NCBI GenBank assembly: GCA_019358895.1
Contig: JAHHIG010000001.1
Location: forward strand, 372,001-436,000
DNA: 64,000 nt
Direction: 5' to 3'
From: Tildeniella nuda ZEHNDER 1965/U140
GTDB lineage: Bacteria; Cyanobacteriota; Cyanobacteriia; Leptolyngbyales; Leptolyngbyaceae
Position numbers and translations under genes: made by a program. Under the pieces are notes generated by a model. It was not told the origin of the DNA and did not search any database. It saw only the letters and a program-made list of their open reading frames with translations. This document shows, in pieces, positions 24,922 to 34,439 of this stretch; position 1 is the first letter of the stretch, and every line of letters starts with the position of its first letter.

Positions 24922-27246
24922 ATGAAAGCTGAACAATATACTCACGATTCATCACTGAATGACCAAGAGCGATCGCGTGGAAATGGCATGTTAGGTGATG
25001 AAGCAGCAGACTTTACTCCTGGACAAAAGGGGCTAGATCTGTCGCCTCTAGTTAGGATGATCCAGCGAAATGCTCTTCTCATTGCAGGGGTTACCGTCGC
25101 TGGTGCGGCTCTTGTTGCCTACTCAACATTGAGTGGTACGCGGACCTATAAAGGGCATTTTCAGCTTTTAGTAGAGCCAATCACTTCTCAAGCTCGCCTT
25201 TCCGACCCTGCTTCAATTTCACGTCCAGGCGCACAACAGCCCGATGTCATTGACTATCCGACGTTGATCCAGGTCTTACAAAGCCCTGAATTGCTCTCCA
25301 AGATTGCTACAGAGATTCAACGTCGTTATCCTGATGTCACAGCCAATTCGCTTGCAGCCGCTGCCAGTAACAAATCACTGGTCATTAAGCGTTATGAAGT
25401 CTCTGCACAGCGCTTCGGGTCTGATGCATCAGACCCGACGAAGGTGATTGATGTCTTGTACAAAGGACAAGATCCTCAGAAAGTAGAATTTATCCTACAG
25501 GAACTTGCCAGAGGGTATTTGAGGTATAGCCTTGAAGACCGAAAAACTCGCATTGGTGGTGGTGTGCAGTTTATTGAAGACCAACTTCCCAGCCTACAGC
25601 GCCGCGTCAATGACTTAGAAGGAGAACTGCAAACTCTAAAGCAGCGTTATCGCATCGCTGATCCAACGACGGAAGGTGCTCAACTTTCTACGCAGGCTCA
25701 AGGGGTTCAGGCTCAGCAGCTAGAAACGCAGCGTAACCTCGCAGAACAGCAGGCACTCTTCGCACGCCTGCAGGCACAGCTTGGTATTACACCAGAGCAA
25801 GCACTAGCAGCGTCTTCTCTCAGCGAAAATACCAGTTATCAAACTCAGATTGCTGAATTGAAAAAGGTGCAGGCGCTGATTGCGTCCAAGTCCGCACGGT
25901 ATAGTGACGACAGTCCAGTCATTCGAGGTTTAACAGAACAGCAAACCAAGTTAGAGCAGTTCTTAGATAGGGAAGCCCGCAAGAATTTAGGGCTGTCTGG
26001 TTCTAACGTAGCTCTTGACCCTCGCATTCTGGCATTTCAAAATGCGCTTCGGGTTGACCTGATCAAGCAGCTCGTTACCGCTGCAAACACCACACAGCAA
26101 TTGCAGGTACGTAGACAGGCGATCGCTCAATCTCAGGCGTTCCTCAACCAAAAGCTGCAAGAGTTTCCAGTCGTTGTGCGTCAGTACACTGGCTTAAGCC
26201 AACGATTGGATCTTGCTAGAACGACACTCAACCAATTTTTGACGCAACGTGAAACGCTGCGGATTGAAGCGGCACAGAAAGAAGTCCCCTGGGAGATTGT
26301 TTCGGCTCCATCGATTGATCGAGATAGTAAAAACAATCCGATTCCATCTGCAAATATCGAACCAAAATTCCTGATCGCTGGCTTGGGTGCTTGTTTGTTG
26401 CTTGGACTGGCAGCCGCTTTGCTGAAAGAGAAAGCTAGGAATCAGTTCTACAGTGCAGAGGATATGGAAGGCGCGTTGAAGTTGCCGCTTCTAGCAACTG
26501 TTCCTTTCAGAACTGGTTTAACCCAAACTACAGCGATGACTGCTTCGCGATCTGATGCCTTTTCAAAAGCATTCAGTTCGCTCTACACAAATATTCGCTT
26601 CCTGAGTTCCAATCCATCGGTGCGCTCCATCGTCGTTGGCTCTGCAGAGTCTGGTGATGGCAAAACGACTGTTGCTCTCCATCTGGCACGAGAAGCCGCC
26701 TCAATGGGACAGCGAGTTCTATTAGTCGATACTAATCTGCGCTCCCCCCAGATTCATGCGCTCTTCAGTTTACCAAACTCGCTGGGACTGAATGAGGTGC
26801 TCTCAGGCAAGTCAGAGTTAGATCAAGTCGTTCAACGCACGTCTATCGATCACAACCTCTCGGTGCTAACGTCTGGTCAGACTTTGCCGGAATCGGGGAG
26901 GCTACTGGCTTCAACTGCGATGCAGGAACTAATGCAAAAACTGCAAGCTAAATTCGACCTTGTGATTTACGACACATCAGCGCTTGCAGACTTTTCTGAT
27001 GCCAATTTCCTGGCTGCTCAGTCTGATGGGCTGCTTATGGTTGCTGGCGTAGCAAAAACAAAGCGCTCTACGTTGACTCAAGTCATAGCAGAACTAGGCA
27101 AGTTTCGGCTACCTGTATTGGGTTTTGTTCCTAACCATCCCGGTAGAGGCACGGCAAATGCTTATAATCAGCCAGGTCAATACGGGCAGAACTTTAGTGG
27201 TAAGACCACTTCTGCTGGAAAACCCCAAAATGCTCAAGCCCAATAA
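24922..27246 (+). CDS. Polysaccharide co-polymerase / tyrosine autokinase (Wzc-like)
   Basis: About 774 residues. An N-terminal Wzz domain lies between two membrane helices (about 45-70 and 480-500), with a large periplasmic coiled-coil region between them. The C-terminal BY-kinase domain has Walker A ESGDGKTT, Walker A' RVLLVDTNLRSPQ and Walker B FDLVIYDTS. The usual C-terminal Tyr cluster is weak: only two Tyr in AYNQPGQYGQN. The protein controls chain length and export together with the Wza-like protein encoded 70 bases upstream. An upstream in-frame ATG at 24889 is an alternative start. The weak Tyr tail suggests reduced or different autophosphorylation control (inference). Confidence 0.9.
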   Translation: MKAEQYTHDSSLNDQERSRGNGMLGDEAADFTPGQKGLDLSPLVRMIQRNALLIAGVTVAGAALVAYSTLSGTRTYKGHFQLLVEPITSQARLSDPASISRPGAQQPDVIDYPTLIQVLQSPELLSKIATEIQRRYPDVTANSLAAAASNKSLVIKRYEVSAQRFGSDASDPTKVIDVLYKGQDPQKVEFILQELARGYLRYSLEDRKTRIGGGVQFIEDQLPSLQRRVNDLEGELQTLKQRYRIADPTTEGAQLSTQAQGVQAQQLETQRNLAEQQALFARLQAQLGITPEQALAASSLSENTSYQTQIAELKKVQALIASKSARYSDDSPVIRGLTEQQTKLEQFLDREARKNLGLSGSNVALDPRILAFQNALRVDLIKQLVTAANTTQQLQVRRQAIAQSQAFLNQKLQEFPVVVRQYTGLSQRLDLARTTLNQFLTQRETLRIEAAQKEVPWEIVSAPSIDRDSKNNPIPSANIEPKFLIAGLGACLLLGLAAALLKEKARNQFYSAEDMEGALKLPLLATVPFRTGLTQTTAMTASRSDAFSKAFSSLYTNIRFLSSNPSVRSIVVGSAESGDGKTTVALHLAREAASMGQRVLLVDTNLRSPQIHALFSLPNSLGLNEVLSGKSELDQVVQRTSIDHNLSVLTSGQTLPESGRLLASTAMQELMQKLQAKFDLVIYDTSALADFSDANFLAAQSDGLLMVAGVAKTKRSTLTQVIAELGKFRLPVLGFVPNHPGRGTANAYNQPGQYGQNFSGKTTSAGKPQNAQAQ

Positions 27247-27373
27247 GTAAGTGTCAATTAAGCGATCGAGCGACACGCTTTCAAGCCGCCGCGCAGCTCA
27301 AGCAGTCACTCGGACTTGTTTAGATTCGTTTACTTAAAGAGCCAGCCACGGTGGGAGCGCCGGAGACATCGTG

Positions 27374-28579
27374 ATGAATCAACTGCTCAATTTTTTCTTG
27401 TTGGCGATCTCGCTTCTCCTCTTCATTCCGACCATTGTGCTTTGGGTGGAATGCCTTGCGGCAGTAGTGCCAAAACGAAGCAGACGTAGGGAGCCATTAA
27501 TCACGCACCCGACGATCGCTATCCTAGTTCCAGCGCATGATGAGGCAGCAGGAATTAGCCTCACCTTAAAGACATTGCTACCACAGGTAAGCAGCCGCGA
27601 TCGTCTGGTTGTAGTGGCTGACAACTGTAGTGATGAAACAGCATCAGTGGCTCGGGCAAGCGGTGCGACAGTGCTGGAGCGGCATGACTCGGAAAGGCGC
27701 GGCAAGGGCTACGCTTTAGATTTTGGGCTGAAGTTTCTAGCCTCTGAGCCGCCCGATGTCGTAGTGGTGGTTGATGCTGATTGTTTGGTTGCAGAAGGTG
27801 CGATCGAGAAAATTTCACAGTTGGCAGCAGCAACGCAACGCCCGGTGCAGTCCAGCTATCTTCTCACCCAGCCCACGAACCCTAGTCCTGCCTCAGCGGT
27901 TTCACTCCTCGCTTTTACGGTCAAGAACTTAGTGCGTCCAGTCGGGCTGGCTCAACTCGGACTGCCCTGCCTCTTAACAGGTACTGGAATGGCATTTCCC
28001 TGGTCTGTTCTGCAACAGGTTTCCTTAGCCAGCGGCAACATTGTTGAAGACATGCAGCTTTCTCTAGACCTCTTAATTGCGGGTTATCCCACAATTTTCT
28101 GTGCAGAGGCGGATGTGTCTGGTTCGTTGCCAGAGAACGAAAAAGCCGCAGCCAGTCAGCGGACTCGGTGGGAGCATGGACACCTGCAAACTCTGCTGAA
28201 ACAGGTGCCACGCCTGCTAAAAGCATGGATTGACCAAAAGCATTTCAATTTATTGGCGATCGCGCTTGATTTGTGCGTTCCTCCACTATCGCTATTAGTG
28301 ATGTTCTGGTGCGCGGCTATGGTAGCTGCGATCGTGTCCGGTTTGACGCTTCAAATCTACGCACCATTAGCTCTATTGACGCTGGAAGGACTGTTAATCC
28401 TGGCTTCGATTACTATTTCTTGGGCAAAATTCGCGCGACATAAATTGCCTTTAAGCACGCTCTTAGCGGTACCGCTCTATGTCCTCTGGAAGGTGCCACT
28501 TTACATCGCTTTTTTGGTGAAACCTCAGACTAAATGGGTTCGTACAGAGCGCGATTTGGCAAAATCTCAAGAACTCTAA
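27374..28579 (+). CDS. Family-2 membrane glycosyltransferase
   Basis: 401-residue inverting glycosyltransferase. One N-terminal membrane helix (about 3-25) is followed by a GT-A domain: TIAILVPAHDEAAGI, VVVADNCSDETASVA, the metal-binding VVVDADC motif, and SQRTRWEHGH, which fits the acceptor Q/RxxRW motif. Several C-terminal membrane helices (about 290-390) complete the layout of processive or lipid-linked-acceptor synthases. It follows the Wzc-like gene by 125 bases on the same strand, so it probably adds sugars to the exported polysaccharide. ATG 27374 directly follows a GTG, and either may be used. Confidence 0.9.
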   Translation: MNQLLNFFLLAISLLLFIPTIVLWVECLAAVVPKRSRRREPLITHPTIAILVPAHDEAAGISLTLKTLLPQVSSRDRLVVVADNCSDETASVARASGATVLERHDSERRGKGYALDFGLKFLASEPPDVVVVVDADCLVAEGAIEKISQLAAATQRPVQSSYLLTQPTNPSPASAVSLLAFTVKNLVRPVGLAQLGLPCLLTGTGMAFPWSVLQQVSLASGNIVEDMQLSLDLLIAGYPTIFCAEADVSGSLPENEKAAASQRTRWEHGHLQTLLKQVPRLLKAWIDQKHFNLLAIALDLCVPPLSLLVMFWCAAMVAAIVSGLTLQIYAPLALLTLEGLLILASITISWAKFARHKLPLSTLLAVPLYVLWKVPLYIAFLVKPQTKWVRTERDLAKSQEL

Positions 28580-28851
28580 CTGGTTGCACATAGCTAATAC
28601 CCAGTCAATTCACGCCTATTATCGGAAACCTCAAAGCTCAGCCCTATAAGGGATTGAGTGATGATAAAACTGTGCGCTTCATACAACCATGTATCGCTCT
28701 TTGAGCATAGATGAGAGGCAAAAGCTGTTGCTTTGAATACAACCTCTGAGAGAGGGCTTAACTAGAAACCTTACGTACTATTGAAATGTGGAAAGAGATA
28801 GTTCTAGATGTCTCGTCCCATTCAAAAGTTCCTTAGAAACGGAGTACGAAG

Positions 28852-29040
28852 ATGAGTTTAGAAGAAAGAGCTAAAGCTGCTGCCAAGAACGTCGAAGGCA
28901 AAGTCCAAGACGCTGCAGGCAGAGTGACTGGCGATCCAGAGGATCAAGTAGAAGGTAAAGCGAAGCAAGCGGAAGCGCAAGCACGCAACGCTAAGGAAGA
29001 TCTGAAGGATGGCGCTAAGCGCACGGTAGATAACGTATAG
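28852..29040 (+). CDS. CsbD-family stress protein
   Basis: 62-residue, very hydrophilic CsbD-like protein: SLEERAKAAAKNVEGKVQDA, then GRVTGDPEDQVEGKAKQAEA. CsbD proteins are general-stress proteins of unknown mechanism. A good ribosome-binding site (ACGGAGTACGAAG) precedes the ATG. A very strong terminator follows 10 bases after the stop, so the gene is transcribed alone. Confidence 0.93.
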   Translation: MSLEERAKAAAKNVEGKVQDAAGRVTGDPEDQVEGKAKQAEAQARNAKEDLKDGAKRTVDNV

Positions 29041-29050
29041 CCAAGGCCTG

Positions 29051-29079
29051 GGGGACATCAGCTGATGTCCCCTTTTTTT
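29051..29079 (+). terminator. Rho-independent terminator of csbD
   Basis: The perfect 10-bp stem GGGGACATCA / TGATGTCCCC encloses the two-base spacer GC and is followed by seven T. Confidence 0.93.
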
Positions 29080-29161
29080 GGGCATTACTTTGCGGAAGTT
29101 GTTGGAGTACCAATGGTGTTGCCAAGCTAAGGGTCGTGAATTTGATAAAACCGAACGCTTG

Positions 29162-29239
29162 CGTAGGATGTGTTAGGCGCTAGCCGTAACGCATCGCTGC
29201 CAGAGTTTGATGCGTTACGCTGCGCTAACACATCCTACA
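29162..29239. repeat. Dispersed hairpin repeat (GTAGGATGTGTTAG type)
   Basis: Left arm GTAGGATGTGTTAGGCGCTA then GCCGTAACGCATC pairs with right arm GATGCGTTACGCTGCGCTAA then CACATCCTAC, leaving a loop of about a dozen bases. The long near-perfect palindrome lies in the 332-base csbD-trpD gap. Similar GGATGTGTTAGCG..AACGCATC hairpins are common in bacterial genomes (from memory). It has no coding role; the remaining gap sequence shows nothing else. Confidence 0.8.
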
Positions 29240-29372
29240 GAATTCGATCTTATTTAATTCTCATTCCTAAGGGTTTCGCTAGAGCGTCCCTCACGAAAAC
29301 ATCGTTGCTGTTGTTATGGAGCAGATCTTTAGTACGATGCTGTTTAGTGACTTAGCATTTTGTGGTTAACTC

Positions 29373-30485
29373 GTGGCACAAAGTTTCAACAATCCCGACT
29401 CAGGTACGTTAGCCCTAGAGACGTTAACCAATGTTGCTGGTAATCCAGGCGATTGGTCTGTTTTATTACAGCAGTTACTCGATCGTGAGTCTCTTTCTAC
29501 TGAGCAAGCCGCCACTCTTATGCAGGGTTGGTTGAATGATGCTGTTCCGCCTGTATTATCGGGAGCGCTTCTGATTGCAATGCAAGCGAAAGAAATTTCT
29601 GCCGATGAGTTAGTTGGTATGGCGCAAGTGTTGCAACGTTTAGCATCCCCGTTATCTGTGCCTCGCTACCCATCTTTAGCGACGATCGTTGACACCTGTG
29701 GTACTGGCGGCGACGGCTCTGGAACCTTTAATATTTCTACCGCTGTGGCGTTTGTGACTGCAGCCGCAGGTGTTCCCGTAGCTAAGCACGGCAACCGATC
29801 GGCTTCTAGTCGTGTCGGTTCCGCGGATGTACTGGAAGCCCTGGGTGTTAATTTGGCAGCACCTTCAGAGAAAATCCAGGCTGCGATTCATGAAGTTGGC
29901 ATCACGTTTTTGTTTGCTCCCGGTTGGCATCCGGCTTTGAAAGTCGTTGCACCGATGCGTCGTGCTTTAAAGGTGCGAACGATCTTCAATCTTTTAGGTC
30001 CGTTAGTAAATCCGATGAATCCGACGGGGCAGGTGTTGGGTGTGTACGCCACTGGCTTAATCGAGACGATCGCAGAAGCGTTGAACCGTCTGGGTGTACG
30101 GCGCGCGATCGTGCTGCATGGTCGTGAAAAGTTAGACGAAGCTGGCATCGGCGATTGGACAGACCTGGCGGTTTTGGCGAATCAGAGAGTGACCTTAACC
30201 AGCTTGAACCCAGCTGAGTTAGGCATTGCAGCTGCACCATTGAGCGCGATCGCGGGTGGCGACGTGCAGTATAACGCTGAAATTTTACGCTCAGTGCTGC
30301 AAGGTAAGGGAACGCAGGCACAGCGAGATGTCGTAGCACTCAACGCCGCTCTAGCTCTTCAGGTGGGTGACGCGTTGCCTCAAGCGGACAATCCTTACGC
30401 AACGGGTGTCATGCTTGCCAGGGAAATCTTGAGTAGTGGAGCTGCCTGGAGTAAAGTTGAGCAGCTAGTTCAGTTTCTCAAGTGA
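29373..30485 (+). CDS. trpD: Anthranilate phosphoribosyltransferase
   Basis: 370 residues. It transfers phosphoribose from PRPP to anthranilate in tryptophan synthesis. Key motifs are present: the PRPP site [17 protein letters not shown], the anthranilate/PRPP segment [20 protein letters not shown], and a downstream metal-binding DEAGIGD. A GTG start (29373) gives a short N-terminal extension of about 25 residues compared with enterobacterial enzymes. No other trp gene is in the window, as usual for cyanobacteria, where trp genes are dispersed. Confidence 0.96.
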   Translation: MAQSFNNPDSGTLALETLTNVAGNPGDWSVLLQQLLDRESLSTEQAATLMQGWLNDAVPPVLSGALLIAMQAKEISADELVGMAQVLQRLASPLSVPRYPSLATIVDTCGTGGDGSGTFNISTAVAFVTAAAGVPVAKHGNRSASSRVGSADVLEALGVNLAAPSEKIQAAIHEVGITFLFAPGWHPALKVVAPMRRALKVRTIFNLLGPLVNPMNPTGQVLGVYATGLIETIAEALNRLGVRRAIVLHGREKLDEAGIGDWTDLAVLANQRVTLTSLNPAELGIAAAPLSAIAGGDVQYNAEILRSVLQGKGTQAQRDVVALNAALALQVGDALPQADNPYATGVMLAREILSSGAAWSKVEQLVQFLK

Positions 30486-30543
30486 GCTTAACAAAAGCTT
30501 CGAGTGTTTCATTCTGGGTGTTGTAGTGCGGAAATTTCCTAGC

Positions 30544-31455
30544 TTACTGAGGCTTGAATTCGACGACATCACGCTTGATGGTGACATCGTAGTCAGCGAA
30601 AAAGTCGTGACCTAGTAAGCCTATATCAAGGGCTGAGTTACCGATCGCAACCACAACGCCTTTAACGACTGCTCCACCCACCGCGATCGAACTGACATAA
30701 GCAAGAGGCACTTCCACGCCTTTGTCACTAGCCGTGTCTACCTTTGCTTTACCGATGACACTAACTCCTAAGGTCGATGCCATAGCGCTGGTAATGACAG
30801 TACCACTGGCTCCTGTATCGACAATCATTTCAAAGCTTCGACGACCGTTAAACGTGACATCAATAACGGGTGTGCCGCCCGCCCGCCGCTTGATTCTGGC
30901 TATGTAGACACGCCTTTTGCCGGACGCTGCGTTTGAAATGACTGCTTCAGGCTGGCTAGCAGGCACATTATCAGTACGAGGCGTGATGGGTAAAAAAGTC
31001 GGTTCAGAGGCAATTTCATTAGAACCTGCACGGGTCGCTTGTCGTTTGGCATAAGCAAGGTTACGTTGATATTCGGTCAACTTTGCTTTTGCCAGCGATC
31101 GATAAGGGCTGGTAGGTGGAATCGATCGCATGAATTGGATTGCCTGCTGCCAGCGGCTGGCAACCAAATTCCAATCGTCCCGTGACTGAGCTGAAACCGT
31201 AATATTACCAGCGCTATCAGCTTTCTCTAACGCAAGCTTGTAAGGGTCTAGATTGGTAGTGGCGGGCTGGGGTTTGAGAACAGATGACACCCCGCTAGCA
31301 TCGGGCGTAACATCATCAGAAGCAATGGGCGGAGACTTTTCGACACGCTCCACAGCCGTCCTGTCAGTAGTATGGCGGCTACAGGCAGTGCTTCCCAACA
31401 AAATCGTACCTGACAGTATGAGCAGAACGGCACCAGCGCAAGAGCGTTTTAGCAT
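30544..31455 (-). CDS. Lipoprotein with retropepsin-like aspartic-protease domain
   Basis: 303 residues. A type-II signal peptide has lipobox LGSTAC (Cys about 26), so the protein should be lipid-anchored in an envelope membrane. A Thr/Pro/Ser-rich linker and a helical segment (about 70-140, LALEKADSAGNITVSAQSRD) precede the C-terminal retropepsin-like domain. The catalytic motif is MIVDTGASGTVIT, and the flap-side end is IGLLGHDFFADYDVTI. Such single-domain proteases act as dimers. The target is unknown. It is divergent from carA. Confidence 0.87.
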   Translation of the reverse strand: MLKRSCAGAVLLILSGTILLGSTACSRHTTDRTAVERVEKSPPIASDDVTPDASGVSSVLKPQPATTNLDPYKLALEKADSAGNITVSAQSRDDWNLVASRWQQAIQFMRSIPPTSPYRSLAKAKLTEYQRNLAYAKRQATRAGSNEIASEPTFLPITPRTDNVPASQPEAVISNAASGKRRVYIARIKRRAGGTPVIDVTFNGRRSFEMIVDTGASGTVITSAMASTLGVSVIGKAKVDTASDKGVEVPLAYVSSIAVGGAVVKGVVVAIGNSALDIGLLGHDFFADYDVTIKRDVVEFKPQ

Positions 31456-31688
31456 GGGCTCAGAAAACTTATGAATGAGGTACGAATTGGAGGTGCATTT
31501 ACGCCTGTCAGGTTTAGATGCCTCACCTTAACTCTAGAGTGCCGCACTATAGGTACTCAACTAACTTACTCTATGAAAATAACAAACTGGACGGGGCTTC
31601 GCTTTGCCTTTCACATGCTTATGCTGAACTCCTGTCCCTGGTTGAGCATGGCATAATAAAACGTCAGTATCTGATTGCAAAAGTGATT

Positions 31689-32843
31689 ATGGTTTCTCCT
31701 ACTCAGCCCGCGTTGCTGGTTTTAGCGGATGGTACGTCTTACCACGGCTCGTCGTTTGGGGCAACTGGCACAGCGATCGGCGAGGTTGTGTTCAACACAG
31801 GCATGACAGGCTATCAAGAGGTTTTGACCGATCCCAGCTACTCTGGTCAGATCGTGACGTTTACCTATCCAGAACTGGGCAACACGGGCGTGAATGCGGA
31901 CGATGAGGAATCAGCTCAGCCACAAGTACGAGGAACGATCGCCCGCAATGTCTGCTTCAAGCCGAGCAACTGGCGATCGACGCAATCGTTACCTGACTAT
32001 CTGAAGCAACACCACATTTTGGCAATTTATGGCATTGATACGCGTGCCTTGACGCGTAAGCTCCGCTCAGCCGGAGCGATGAATGGAGCAATATCCACTG
32101 AGATTCTTGACCCTGCGGATTTGTTGGCGCATGTCCAAGATGCACCCAGCATGGCAGGACTCAATCTGGTACGCGAGGTGAGTACCAAAACGAGCTACGA
32201 GTGGTCGGGTGTCACGAACGCCGTTTGGGAGTTTGGACCCACTGCCCAGCCCGTCGATGCCGTCCCGCTTACGGTCGTTGCGATCGACTTTGGTATCAAG
32301 CGCAATATTCTGCGTCGTCTTGCTAGTTACGGCTGTCGTGTCATCGTCGTACCAGCCAACACGCCACCAGAAGAAATCCTCAAATACAACCCAGATGGCA
32401 TCTTTCTCTCAAACGGACCCGGTGACCCAGCCGCTGTAAGTGAAGGTATTGCGACGACCAAAGCGCTACTAGCTAGCCAAAAGCCGATTTTTGGCATCTG
32501 TATGGGACATCAGATTTTGGGGCTATCGCTTGGAGCAGAGACGTTTAAACTGAAGTTTGGGCACCGAGGTTTGAATCAACCCTGTGGGCTGCATCAAAAA
32601 GTAGAGATTACCAGTCAGAATCATGGCTTTGCGATCACTGCCGATTCACTGGCTACTGCTGATGTCGAAATTACTCACCTGAACCTGAATGATCAGACGG
32701 TCGCTGGCTTACGCCACAAGTCGCTGCCGTTGTTTTCTGTCCAATATCATCCTGAAGCAAGCCCTGGACCGCACGATGCTGATTACCTGTTCGAGCAGTT
32801 CGTGCAAACAATGCGAGCACAATTACCGATCGGTGCAAAGTAG
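31689..32843 (+). CDS. carA: Carbamoyl-phosphate synthase small subunit
   Basis: 384-residue glutaminase subunit that feeds ammonia to CarB for carbamoyl phosphate (arginine and pyrimidines). N-terminal domain: [16 protein letters not shown], then [18 protein letters not shown]. The class-I amidotransferase domain has the nucleophile Cys in [13 protein letters not shown] and the His-Glu pair in [13 protein letters not shown]. The ATG at 31689 is chosen over upstream in-frame codons back to 31518 because it starts the family-typical N-terminus. carB is not in the window. Confidence 0.96.
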   Translation: MVSPTQPALLVLADGTSYHGSSFGATGTAIGEVVFNTGMTGYQEVLTDPSYSGQIVTFTYPELGNTGVNADDEESAQPQVRGTIARNVCFKPSNWRSTQSLPDYLKQHHILAIYGIDTRALTRKLRSAGAMNGAISTEILDPADLLAHVQDAPSMAGLNLVREVSTKTSYEWSGVTNAVWEFGPTAQPVDAVPLTVVAIDFGIKRNILRRLASYGCRVIVVPANTPPEEILKYNPDGIFLSNGPGDPAAVSEGIATTKALLASQKPIFGICMGHQILGLSLGAETFKLKFGHRGLNQPCGLHQKVEITSQNHGFAITADSLATADVEITHLNLNDQTVAGLRHKSLPLFSVQYHPEASPGPHDADYLFEQFVQTMRAQLPIGAK

Positions 32844-32999
32844 AAAGGCAAAGAGAACGCAATTTCAGGCTTTCTTTTCCCTGTTCATCAACTATTCGCT
32901 AAGATAGCGGTACTTAAGGACAACCTCGCGGTAGCAGATTTGCTAGCCAGGATGTATACTTAAACGTCGAATCAAGGACTAAACAGCTAGGAGGGTTTT

Positions 33000-33368
33000 A
33001 TTCCTGAACAACTAACCCTGACGGTCAGCTTAAGAGGCGCACGCGAAGTTAGGGACAATTACCAGTTATTTCGCCTCACAGGTCTCTTGGATGCCTTCTC
33101 AGAGCCTACTTTTCGCAAGGTGCTAACTAAATGTGTGGAGGAGGGACCCAAGCACATCATTCTAGATCTATCCAAAATAGATTTTGTTGATAGTTCTGGC
33201 TTGGGTGCCTTGGTGCAGCTTGCTAAGAAAGCTCAGACCGCTGAGGGTACTTTGCAAATTGTCACCAACCCCCGTGTCACTCAGACAGTCAAGCTTGTGC
33301 GCTTGGAACAATTTCTGGCGCTTCAAACGTCGGTTGAGGTTGCGATCGAAAACGTTAAATCTACCTAA
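33000..33368 (+). CDS. STAS-domain anti-sigma-factor antagonist-like protein with apparent ATT start
   Basis: About 122 residues from ATT 33000. The STAS fold is shown by FRLTGLLDAFSEPTF, KHIILDLSKIDFVDSSGLG (Ser of DSSG is the phosphorylation site) and TVKLVRLEQFLALQ. The first recognised start codon in frame is TTG 33087, but that would remove the first STAS strand. The frame is open upstream to a stop at 32988 and contains no ATG, GTG or TTG before it. A strong Shine-Dalgarno AGGAGGG (32989-32995) lies four bases before ATT CCT GAA. The residues PEQLTLTVSLRGAREVRDN match the family N-terminus as I remember it. STAS proteins work in partner-switching regulation. Confidence 0.85.
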   Translation: MPEQLTLTVSLRGAREVRDNYQLFRLTGLLDAFSEPTFRKVLTKCVEEGPKHIILDLSKIDFVDSSGLGALVQLAKKAQTAEGTLQIVTNPRVTQTVKLVRLEQFLALQTSVEVAIENVKST

Positions 33369-33670
33369 GCTTTGGCTTCTGTTCACGGCGAAAGAGACAA
33401 CCAGGCGATCGCCAGTCTTCTGAAGCACCAACTAATTTAAGGCACCTGCTGAGCCAGACAATTTGCCCGTATTTGAGGGAGCTTGGTACTGCTTCTGAGA
33501 TGCTGTAATCCGCCGTTCTAATCAGAAGCTGTCCAAACTGCTTCTGATGTCTGACTTTTAAACTCGTTCACCACAGTTTGCTCCAGTTCAGTTTGTGGTC
33601 GCTTTTGCTAACGGTAGAGCTTGAACCAGGCGATCGAGCGCCATGCAATGACAGATTTATGAGCTAGCGT
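33369..33670. other. Gap with a 9-bp perfect hairpin
   Basis: 302 bases between the STAS and pterin-dehydratase genes. The only structure is ATCAGAAGC (33521-33529) / GCTTCTGAT (33540-33548) with a 10-base loop. It lacks an adjacent T-run, so it is not a clear terminator. No gene is seen. Confidence 0.4.
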
Positions 33671-34108
33671 ATGCGTTGGATTTGGCAAAGTAGCTTACAC
33701 AGGGTGTTTACCCTTTTCTTAGGGCTTTCAGTCATTATCTTCCTGCTCACCAGTCATTTGACCGCAGTTAACGCTAATCAAGTGACTGTCACCAAACCCC
33801 CTAAAAGCCATACTATGAGCATTCTTACGCCCCTCTCTAAAGAAGAATTGAATGCGGCGTTGGGGCAGCTCAACGGTTGGAGCATCAAGGACGGTAAACT
33901 TCATCGCCAGTTGCAGTTTCCGTCTTTCGTTGAGGCGTTTGGGTTTATGTCTAGCGTAGCGCTGGTAGCAGAGGCAGCCGGGCATCACCCAGAGTGGTCT
34001 AACGTCTACAACCGCGTCACTATAGACTTGACGACTCATGATGCAGGCGGCATTACAGCTAAAGATGTTGAGCTTGCCCGTAGAATAAATGCGTTAGCAG
34101 CAAAATAA
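33671..34108 (+). CDS. 4a-hydroxytetrahydrobiopterin dehydratase (PCD/DCoH) with signal-like N-terminus
   Basis: 145 residues. The C-terminal ~100 residues are pterin-4a-carbinolamine dehydratase, with active-site elements [14 protein letters not shown] and [10 protein letters not shown] including the conserved His residues. The enzyme recycles oxidised pterin cofactor. The first ~45 residues ([20 protein letters not shown], then IIFLLTS) form a hydrophobic signal or anchor segment not found in standard cytosolic PCD. An internal ATG at about 33814 ([12 protein letters not shown]) would give an ordinary cytosolic protein, so dual or later initiation is possible. A terminator follows at 34177. 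Confidence 0.88.
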   Translation: MRWIWQSSLHRVFTLFLGLSVIIFLLTSHLTAVNANQVTVTKPPKSHTMSILTPLSKEELNAALGQLNGWSIKDGKLHRQLQFPSFVEAFGFMSSVALVAEAAGHHPEWSNVYNRVTIDLTTHDAGGITAKDVELARRINALAAK

Positions 34109-34176
34109 GCGTGTTGCAGCTCGCTCGATTAGCCGCTCGATCGCACGATTGATTAGAACACAAGCAAGTTCAAAAG

Positions 34177-34206
34177 AAAGCCCCCAAAGGTTATTGGGGG
34201 CTTTTT
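34177..34206 (+). terminator. Rho-independent terminator after the pterin dehydratase gene
   Basis: The stem AAAGCCCCCAA / TTGGGGGCTTT has a 6-base loop (AGGTTA) and a T-rich end. The 331-base gap that follows holds only an unproven 53-codon open frame at 34220-34381. Confidence 0.9.
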
Positions 34207-34439
34207 GCATGAAGGAGTGATGAAGCGGATGGTTCAATTGTACTATTATGGCAATTGTTCGTCAAGCTTCTATGAATTTTTGAGCGGCAGGGATGAGTTT
34301 CCTAGCAAAAGGGGAAATTGTTACGGAATCACCGCTCACACGTGTGGAAAGTCTAGCAGTGGTTCAGCAGTCTCCACTTAGCTAATGCTTTGGCTACCAG
34401 ATGCTGCGAGTGCGCTTGCCCCAACCCAACAGATAGTCT

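Noticed and set aside
31518-31688. Upstream extension of carA
   Set aside because: The frame is open by chance; family N-termini start at the ATG at 31689.
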